Source: a virus. From it: 64,000 bases of DNA. Of this stretch, positions 58,136 to 64,000 are shown piece after piece; within the stretch, counting starts at the first letter, position 1; each line of letters begins with the position of its first letter. Below the pieces are notes generated by a model. It did no database searches. It saw only the letters and a list, made by a program, of their open reading frames with translations, and was not told the origin of the DNA. The stretch is from positions 1 to 64,000 of the IMG/VR virus record IMGVR_UViG_3300044647_001784; one strand, 5' to 3'. The translations under genes and the position numbers were made by a program.

Positions 58136-60535
58136 TTATACAGCAAATACTCCTGGTGCTCCGAATGCTGGCGGTGCGAAGAACTCTGGTGGCGCAAAGA
58201 CTGGGTCTGGGTCTGGTTCTGGGAATGCTGGTGGTGTAAAGACTGGTTCTGGATCTGGATCTGGAAATGCTGGTGGTGAAAAGAATCCTGGTGGCGCAAA
58301 GAATGATGGTGGTGCAAATACAGCTGGTGCACATCCTGCTTGGGCTGCGGCTGCTAAAGCGGCAGAAGATGTTGATCGGTATCTCAATACTTCTCGTGCA
58401 CTACTTGGACCTGAAATTACATCTGTTGGAATTGATGAAGCAGTATAAGGACCACTAACAGATGGACTTGAGCCATAATTTCCAGAGTTATTGTTACACA
58501 AAGAATATCCTATATAATAAGTTACTGTTACTGGTGGTGTACATTCCTGAGTTTGTGTTTCAGTATATGCAGTGCATGATCCAGCATGATAGTTTGTTCT
58601 TGTTTTAGTTTGTGTTCCTTCAGAAGAACATGTGCTCCATGCGCTCCATGCACTTGGTGTTGGACATGAAATAAAATCACCGCAGCATTGCTGTCCAACG
58701 CTTATTGCATAAGTTGTAGAGTTACCAAGTAACTGTCTTCCAAGCTCAGCACAGGTATATGCTGCTGCATTTGTTATAGTTCCTGGACATGCTGGTTTTT
58801 CTTGTGGTGGTGGGAAATCTGGGGATGCTTGATACGTAAACTTATTTACTGTAATTGTAGGTATTGGAGATGAATTTACAATAGTTCCAGCAGCGGGGGA
58901 TTGTGAAGAAACTAGTCCTTCTTTTGTATAATCAGTGGTGCCAACTGCTGTTCCTGCTGCAATGTTGTAACTTGATGTGCTAGAAGGATTATATGTTCCA
59001 ACTAGGTTTGGGATTGTATATGTTGTGGGTACGCAAACTGGGGTTCTAGATACTCCTCCAGCAACCTGATTATTTATTCCTGGCTCATCAGCGTTGCAAG
59101 CTGCATTTAATCCTGTAAGAGCTGCGCTGCTATTTGCATAAGTTCCAGTTACTCCAGCCCCATTGCCGCAACAGGCCCAATATTGAACTGGTGAAGTAGG
59201 CTCTTCTGCTTCTTTTGTTGTAGATGCAACTGAGTTACTGCTATATGTTTTTGAGGTAGTATTTAAATCGGTAGTCAATACATAAACAGAAGATGTTATT
59301 GACTTGTTGTCATATTGAGTTGTGTCGCCTAGGCTTAATGTACTTCCAATTCCAAATGGTATGTTGACCCCATCCGCATACCATTCATGAATATAAGAAT
59401 AAATTGAAGAAGAATTACTCCATGTTCCATTTGTTGATGTAAATGATCTTCCAGTTCCAGAAACTGTTGGTGCAACTTGATTTACTGGTAAAGGAACTGA
59501 TGGATATACTATAGGTAATCCTGGGAAAGAAGACCATGATGTTTCAGTAAATCTTGGAGCGGTTCCAGTTACAGTAATTGTGTATGATCCATATGTTGTT
59601 CCGCCAACCCCTATTCTTTCAATCCAATATGAGGTTTGAGAAGGACCTCCAGAAAAATATGAACTAGACTCCATATTACCGTTGTTATATACAATCCATT
59701 CTGTTGGCTGTATTAAATTTAAAGACCAAGACAGGGTTCCTCCATTTGAGCTTGAAGACATAGTCGTTGTAACTCCAGGCTTATTTGGCTTTACATCAGA
59801 AACTGATGCATTAGCACCAATACCTTGAACTGTAGTTCCGCTAATATTAGATGTATTTAGTGGTCTTACTAATAACAAAAGTCCGCCGCTTCCATTTCCA
59901 GTATCTATCTCATATGTATTTACATCTCCAGTAAGCTGTATTTCTCCAGAAGCGGCACCTGAATATTGTATATAAAAATCATTTGCTCCAATTGGCTTTG
60001 TCCAATCTACTTTTATTACTCCATTTGATACTACAGATGCAGATACAACAGAAAGTTTTTGTGGACCTATTAATGGGCTCGGTAAAGTATAGACATCTGG
60101 ATCATTATCTCCAGCAGCATTTGTAGCTGTTACCTTACACCTTACAACATACCCAACATACTTTAAAGTTCTAGTAGAATTCCATTCGTCTTCATCTAAT
60201 TGAAGTGTATTTGATGTCTTGCCTGTAATGTTTGACCAATTATATGAAGACCCAGTCCATGCTGCTTTTTGCCATTGATATTTAAATGAAGTTGGAGAAT
60301 TTTCCCAGACACCGTTTGAAACAGAAACAGTTTCTTGTGCTGCATACCAGAAAGCTCCTCCTTGCAATGAAAGTATAGGAAGCTCTGTGTTTTTTGGTTT
60401 TAAGTCAAGTAGGGATTTCCATTCAGAACCATCCCATATATATGCCGCTTTAGATTCATTCCATGTGCTTCCATCATGAATCTGTACTTTTTTTAAAGGA
60501 TTCCAACTGGAACCGTCAAAAATATTTAGCGGCAT
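58136..60535 (-). CDS. Multi-domain tail protein: Ig-like, PASTA-like, thrombospondin-1-like, FAPP-rich tail
   Basis: A 799-aa protein. The N-terminal 110 residues are repetitive (IFDGSSWNPLKKVQIHDGST). Ig/FN3-like strands follow to about 440. A Cys-rich segment (WACCGNG ... CVPT) leads to a PASTA-like domain around 507-570 (TIPNLVGTYN, then LVSSQSPAAGTIV). Another Cys-rich piece is followed by a thrombospondin-type-1-like segment around 624-670 (W630 and W633 in SAWSAWSTC, then TKTRTNYHAGSC). The C-terminal 60 residues are Pro/Phe/Asp-rich and end FGAPGVFAV, like the FFAPPG protein. PASTA domains can bind peptidoglycan or muropeptide-like ligands, so this may be a cell-wall-contacting appendage. 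Confidence 0.78.
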   Translation of the reverse strand: MPLNIFDGSSWNPLKKVQIHDGSTWNESKAAYIWDGSEWKSLLDLKPKNTELPILSLQGGAFWYAAQETVSVSNGVWENSPTSFKYQWQKAAWTGSSYNWSNITGKTSNTLQLDEDEWNSTRTLKYVGYVVRCKVTATNAAGDNDPDVYTLPSPLIGPQKLSVVSASVVSNGVIKVDWTKPIGANDFYIQYSGAASGEIQLTGDVNTYEIDTGNGSGGLLLLVRPLNTSNISGTTVQGIGANASVSDVKPNKPGVTTTMSSSSNGGTLSWSLNLIQPTEWIVYNNGNMESSSYFSGGPSQTSYWIERIGVGGTTYGSYTITVTGTAPRFTETSWSSFPGLPIVYPSVPLPVNQVAPTVSGTGRSFTSTNGTWSNSSSIYSYIHEWYADGVNIPFGIGSTLSLGDTTQYDNKSITSSVYVLTTDLNTTSKTYSSNSVASTTKEAEEPTSPVQYWACCGNGAGVTGTYANSSAALTGLNAACNADEPGINNQVAGGVSRTPVCVPTTYTIPNLVGTYNPSSTSSYNIAAGTAVGTTDYTKEGLVSSQSPAAGTIVNSSPIPTITVNKFTYQASPDFPPPQEKPACPGTITNAAAYTCAELGRQLLGNSTTYAISVGQQCCGDFISCPTPSAWSAWSTCSSEGTQTKTRTNYHAGSCTAYTETQTQECTPPVTVTYYIGYSLCNNNSGNYGSSPSVSGPYTASSIPTDVISGPSSAREVLRYRSTSSAALAAAAQAGCAPAVFAPPSFFAPPGFFSPPAFPDPDPEPVFTPPAFPEPDPDPVFAPPEFFAPPAFGAPGVFAV

Positions 60536-60544
60536 TTGGTCTCC

Positions 60545-62191
60545 TTAGTATTGAATGTAGATGTCTCCAGCAGAGTTTCCGCTTGAAGGTGGTGTTATAT
60601 CTGTTCCATAAGTAATTTTATTAATATTTGATCCTGATATACCATTTGTGTATCCAGTAACAACAGTTCCGCCAAGTGCTATCGCTGTTCCATTTATGGT
60701 AATTGAATTATTTTCAAGCATTGTATTTGATATTGCTGGCACAGCAGATGTTAATATCTTACCTGCTGAATCTAGACCAGCATACCCATTGCTTTGGTTT
60801 CTTTCATTTTCTGGCTGATATCCACCAAGTGAGTTTTCTATTCCTTCTATTGCCAAGTCAGTGTAATCATTAGCAGAGGCTAAAGTAGAAGCCAAACCTG
60901 AAGTTAGGTTGATAGCTGTTGCATATCCAGATATTAATGCCCCTGCTGGTATTGTAACTGTACCAGTAAATGTAGGAGAGGCAATTGGTGCAAACCCTGC
61001 AATACTTGCTCCTTCTGGAATTGTTACTGTACCAGTAAATGTAGGAGAAGCAATTGGTGCCTTTAATCCAATTAAAGATGTTAAAGAAGAAGCTGCAGTT
61101 TGATCTTGTGCAATATAATCTGAAATCTCTTTAAGAGTATCAAATGCAGTTGGTGCAGAAGCAATAACTCCTTCAATAGCAGAGACTAAATCTGAAGATC
61201 TTGCTATTGTTTGTGGTATAACAGATTCTAATACCTTGCTATTTGAGTCCAAACCAGCAATTCCACCAGAAGAATTTCTATCTGAAACTGGAATGTAATT
61301 TGTTAATTCTGAAATTGGGACATAATTTGTTAAGCTAGTATTAACTTCTGTTCTTAAATCATCGACTGCTGTTAATGCAGATACAAGCACAGCTGTTCTA
61401 GCATTGTTTGTGGCTGAAATTGCTCTAGCATTAGTAAAATATAAATTGCTGCCTTCTGGAACGTCTGAAGTAGAAGATATGTTTGATATAGGCGGGATAA
61501 AACCTGAAAGTGCTTCGTCTGTATATTCCTTGGCCCCAGCGACTTCTTGATCTACATAGCCTCTTGTTTGTGTAATAAGTGGATTTACTATGTTATTAAC
61601 TCTAGACTCTGTAAAATAAAGTCTTGTTCCTTCTTCTATATCAGATGTGCTTAAAGCATTTATTGATGCTACTGTAAATTCTTCAGCGTCTGCTTTAGCG
61701 GTAACAAGTGCGGCAGCAACTTTGTCTGTTGCATCTATTGCTGCAGCTAGTTTAGCTGCATTTACTTTTGTTGTAGAATCTTGTTTTGCTTCATCTAGTG
61801 CATCATCTGCAGATCCTATTGGGTCAAATAACCCTTGCACTGCATTGACTGCTCTAGGTTCTGAAAAATATAAATTTCCTGATTCTGTAATGTCATTTGT
61901 TGTAATAGAAGACAAAGCATTTTGTATTGCAAGCAGAGCTTCGGAGTCTAATGAAACTTGATCTGGAAGCTGGGATAAAGGAATTTTGCCATCTGAATTT
62001 AATGTAGCAACTCCGTTAGCCATTCCAGGTTTAAGGGCATAAGAAGTTATTGAGTTCCATCTTTGAGTTCCATTGCCTATTTTAAACTTAAGCGTGTCTG
62101 TTTCTATTCCTATTTCACCGTTCAAAAGCAATGGGTTATTTGCTGCCCAGTTTGCTGCAACATCTCTTCTTAATTGAATTTTATATGCCAT
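60545..62191 (-). CDS. Tail fibre with Mtd-N-like start, 548 aa
   Basis: A 548-aa fibre. The N-terminus (YKIQLRRDVAANWAANNPLL, NGEIGIETDTLKFKIGNG) is the same attachment module as in the 763-aa fibre. The shaft has SDIEEGTRLYFTESRVNN-type repeats and two copies of IASPTFTGTVTIP. Receptor-binding parts are not recognisable. The stop shares its base with the preceding gene (TAATG) and the gene ends 9 nt before the multi-domain protein. Confidence 0.74.
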   Translation of the reverse strand: MAYKIQLRRDVAANWAANNPLLLNGEIGIETDTLKFKIGNGTQRWNSITSYALKPGMANGVATLNSDGKIPLSQLPDQVSLDSEALLAIQNALSSITTNDITESGNLYFSEPRAVNAVQGLFDPIGSADDALDEAKQDSTTKVNAAKLAAAIDATDKVAAALVTAKADAEEFTVASINALSTSDIEEGTRLYFTESRVNNIVNPLITQTRGYVDQEVAGAKEYTDEALSGFIPPISNISSTSDVPEGSNLYFTNARAISATNNARTAVLVSALTAVDDLRTEVNTSLTNYVPISELTNYIPVSDRNSSGGIAGLDSNSKVLESVIPQTIARSSDLVSAIEGVIASAPTAFDTLKEISDYIAQDQTAASSLTSLIGLKAPIASPTFTGTVTIPEGASIAGFAPIASPTFTGTVTIPAGALISGYATAINLTSGLASTLASANDYTDLAIEGIENSLGGYQPENERNQSNGYAGLDSAGKILTSAVPAISNTMLENNSITINGTAIALGGTVVTGYTNGISGSNINKITYGTDITPPSSGNSAGDIYIQY

Positions 62192-62646
62192 TATGAATTA
62201 CCTCCATCGAGTGATGGTGCATCAAAGTCTTCCGACCCTCCGCCTCCCAAAATCTCTTCCTCTACTACTGTTGTTCCATCAAAAAGACCTGCATCAAACA
62301 ATGTTTCTTCAACAAACGACGGGCTATTAAGATTACTACCAGGCAATCCTCCGTCATATCCAATTATCTCAGGTAAAACAAGTCCAGGAGTATTTGGATT
62401 ATCAAGATTCTTAAAGTCAATTTGATTCTGTATATCTATTGTATGTACATCTCCATCAAATGTGTGGGTGTGCATATAGAATGGAGTTGGATCTGTACTT
62501 GGAGGAGTAAGCTCTATCCAAGTAGTTCCATTGTGAACACGCAAGTTTTTTGTAGTAGTATTTATGTATACTTCTCCAACTTGCCCAAATGCTGGGTCTG
62601 TTGACAAGGCTAATAGCCTTAAAGGTACCAGCATCTGTCTAGACAT
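62191..62646 (-). CDS. Virion protein with acidic Gly-rich C-terminus, 151 aa
   Basis: A 151-aa protein. The N-terminal module (PLRLLALSTDPAFGQVGEVY, INTTTKNLRVHNGTTWIEL) is a common tail/fibre domain ending in a Trp. The C-terminal part is disordered and acidic (EEEILGGGGSEDFDAPSLDG). HTHTFDGDVHT might bind a metal ion, which is speculative. It probably is a small fibre-base protein. Confidence 0.65.
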   Translation of the reverse strand: MSRQMLVPLRLLALSTDPAFGQVGEVYINTTTKNLRVHNGTTWIELTPPSTDPTPFYMHTHTFDGDVHTIDIQNQIDFKNLDNPNTPGLVLPEIIGYDGGLPGSNLNSPSFVEETLFDAGLFDGTTVVEEEILGGGGSEDFDAPSLDGGNS

Positions 62647-62648
62647 GA

Positions 62649-63620
62649 TTAGCCTACTACAACTACTCTGTATTCTCCAGCTGATGGAGCGGATGCAAAG
62701 TTGATTGTTACTGAATTAGCATTTGGCCTAAGAACATCTGCCTCAACTTGTGCATATGGTACGGCAGCTTCAAATATTTGAACTGTCACATCTGTTGTTC
62801 CTAAATTGTGTGTAATTGTATAAGATGTTGCAGATGCGCCTAAAGTCTGTGCGAACTTTCTTGCAATATCATGATAGTTTGATCCATTATTTGTTAATGT
62901 CCATTTATCGGATGTTTCGTTCCATAGTATTTCTACATCTGATTCTGTTCCACGCTCTACTACTACTCCAGCATCTGTTGTTGGAGTTCCAGTAAAATTG
63001 CTGTTAAGCTTTACTTTATTATCTTCAATGTTAATCTGTGTTGTATTTACAGAATTAACAGTTCCTATTACATTTAAATTTCCGCCAACTTGTAAGTTGC
63101 CAGCTATCTCAACATTGTCTGGCAAACCAATTGTTACTGCAGCATTATGTCCGCTATTTGGTGAAACAGTAACTTCATTTGCTGTTCCAACAATTGTTTC
63201 TACATAATCACCAGTTGTTTGTTCATCAAGTGGTATGATTAAGTCTACTTCGCCTGCGTTTGTAAGTCTACCTTGTGCATCTACTGTAAATGTAGGAACT
63301 TTCGTTGTTGATCCATAATCTCCAGCTGATACCGATGTATCATCTAAATCTATTGTTGTTGTGCCAGTTGAATCATTATAAGATTTTGTTAGACCAACTC
63401 CGCCATTTATATATGAACCAATAGCATCTTGAATGACTTCTAGTGAACCAGATGTAGAGATCCACTCTGTACCATTCCAGAAGTACATAATGTTGTCTTG
63501 AGAATTGTAATAAATTTGACCTGATACTGGACTCGATGGAGCAGAACCTAAGTTTTGAATTCTAGCATTGAGTAACTCATTCTTGTTTAGATCAACGCTA
63601 ACTAAAAATTTTCTTGCCAT
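62649..63620 (-). CDS. Virion structural/fibre protein, 323 aa
   Basis: A 323-aa protein with modules shared among this phage's fibres: LGSAPSSPVSGQIYYNSQDN then YFWNGTEWISTSG (N-terminal), NLNVIGTVNSVNTTQINIED (also in the 763-aa fibre), and a C-terminal SYTITHNLGTTDVTVQIFEA ending GEYRVVVVG, which is also found in the partial protein at 63635-64000. The ribosome site AAAGGAG is well placed. Confidence 0.7.
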   Translation of the reverse strand: MARKFLVSVDLNKNELLNARIQNLGSAPSSPVSGQIYYNSQDNIMYFWNGTEWISTSGSLEVIQDAIGSYINGGVGLTKSYNDSTGTTTIDLDDTSVSAGDYGSTTKVPTFTVDAQGRLTNAGEVDLIIPLDEQTTGDYVETIVGTANEVTVSPNSGHNAAVTIGLPDNVEIAGNLQVGGNLNVIGTVNSVNTTQINIEDNKVKLNSNFTGTPTTDAGVVVERGTESDVEILWNETSDKWTLTNNGSNYHDIARKFAQTLGASATSYTITHNLGTTDVTVQIFEAAVPYAQVEADVLRPNANSVTINFASAPSAGEYRVVVVG

Positions 63621-63634
63621 TTTTTATCTCCTTT

Positions 63635-64000
63635 TTAGGACAGGTATGCTGTCCCCGAAAATGGCTGAGCCATTGTCAATGTTATTTGGTTAATACTATT
63701 ATAGTCTATTCCAGTTTCTAACAAGTCACCTGAACTTGACTTAACAGAAACATTAGGGTGAAATTGTAAATTATGGGTAATTGATACAGAATATACTCCA
63801 TTTACTGGGCCAGATATTTGGCTCATTTCCCAAGAGTACATATAGGAAACTTGCTTGTCTAAAATAAAGCTGCTGTCCACATCCCAAGAATCTGAGTCCA
63901 ATGATTTTGGCCCCCAAAACCTTGTAGTTAATGTGTCAAAGTAAAAATCTCCTGGGGATCCTAATGAATTTGCTGGATTTCCTTCGCCACTTATTATTGT
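63635..64000 (-). CDS. Virion protein, C-terminal fragment (cut by window edge)
   Basis: The reading frame is open through to base 64000, so the gene starts outside the window; an apparent TTG start at 63901 is internal. The visible 121 residues contain GNPANSLGSPGDFYFDTLTT and RFWGPKSLDSDSWDV, the tail-protein Gly-rich motif, and end with VYSVSITHNLQFHPNVSVKS, the same domain as the C-terminus of the 62649-63620 protein. It is probably a fibre or tail-tip subunit. Confidence 0.68.
   Translation of the reverse strand, partial: TIISGEGNPANSLGSPGDFYFDTLTTRFWGPKSLDSDSWDVDSSFILDKQVSYMYSWEMSQISGPVNGVYSVSITHNLQFHPNVSVKSSSGDLLETGIDYNSINQITLTMAQPFSGTAYLS

Noticed and set aside
1-64000. tRNA genes, integrase, attachment sites or lysis genes
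   Set aside because: None was recognised on either strand while reading the window; a tRNA scan was not possible, so small RNA genes cannot be excluded completely.

Overview
This AT-rich window is a contiguous piece of a large tailed double-stranded DNA phage genome of the long-tailed (siphovirus-like) type. Every supported gene lies on the minus strand, so transcription runs from position 64000 towards 1. Genes are tightly packed, with many ATGA and TAATG junctions. Both ends cut a gene: the N-terminus of the terminase large subunit lies at 1-252, and a virion protein runs off the right edge at 63635-64000. The gene set (DnaE-type polymerase, RecA, gp32-like SSB, Cas4-like nuclease, RuvC-like resolvase, giant tape measure) and the apparent leaderless promoters resemble large actinobacteriophages. 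That host assignment is an inference only.

Layout in the direction of transcription. (1) 64000-52113 holds fibre and appendage genes: two Mtd-N-like fibre starts, an Ala-rich coiled-coil fibre with 57-bp repeats, a protein with Ig-like, PASTA-like and thrombospondin-1-like segments, and an FN3 protein ending in FFAPPG repeats. (2) 52030-47710 is a cassette of five Fe(II)/2-oxoglutarate dioxygenases plus one DUF6065-like protein. (3) 47689-44771 holds a collagen-like fibre with an S74-type chaperone and a LamG-like protein. (4) 44685-35419 is the head and neck module: portal, protease, capsid, connectors, major tail protein and tail assembly chaperones with a -1 frameshift site. (5) 35415-15647 is the tail: a 3692-aa tape measure, distal and minor tail proteins, an S74-tipped 922-aa protein and a small collagen/lectin-like protein. 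(6) 15560-5381 is replication and recombination: metallophosphoesterase, DnaB-like helicase, primase, SSB, DnaE polymerase and RecA. (7) 5379-1 holds a second 2OG oxygenase plus DUF6065 group, Hjc-like, Cas4-like and RuvC-like nucleases, and the terminase genes, with a seventh oxygenase between the small and large terminase subunits.

The most unusual content is the set of seven divergent 2OG-Fe(II) (prolyl-4-hydroxylase-like) oxygenases and two DUF6065-like paralogues. The main cassette sits exactly between a tail protein made of FFAPPG repeats and a collagen-like fibre, which suggests a virus-encoded hydroxylation system acting on its own appendages. Other leads are kinase-like and ADP-ribosyltransferase-like segments embedded in the tape measure protein, a thrombospondin-1-like domain in a tail protein, and promoters placed so that transcription would begin at the A of the start codon.

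Regulation visible in the sequence: a recurring extended -10 element (AATGCTATAMT or AATGCTACAAT), strong hairpin terminators after the SSB, major tail, major capsid and FFAPPG-repeat genes (each closely followed by a promoter for the next gene), and a perfect 20-bp palindrome at the boundary between the tail and replication modules. Three short genes (48, 36 and 48 codons) and three better-placed start codons were found by reading the sequence directly. No tRNA, integrase, CRISPR array or lysis gene was recognised.
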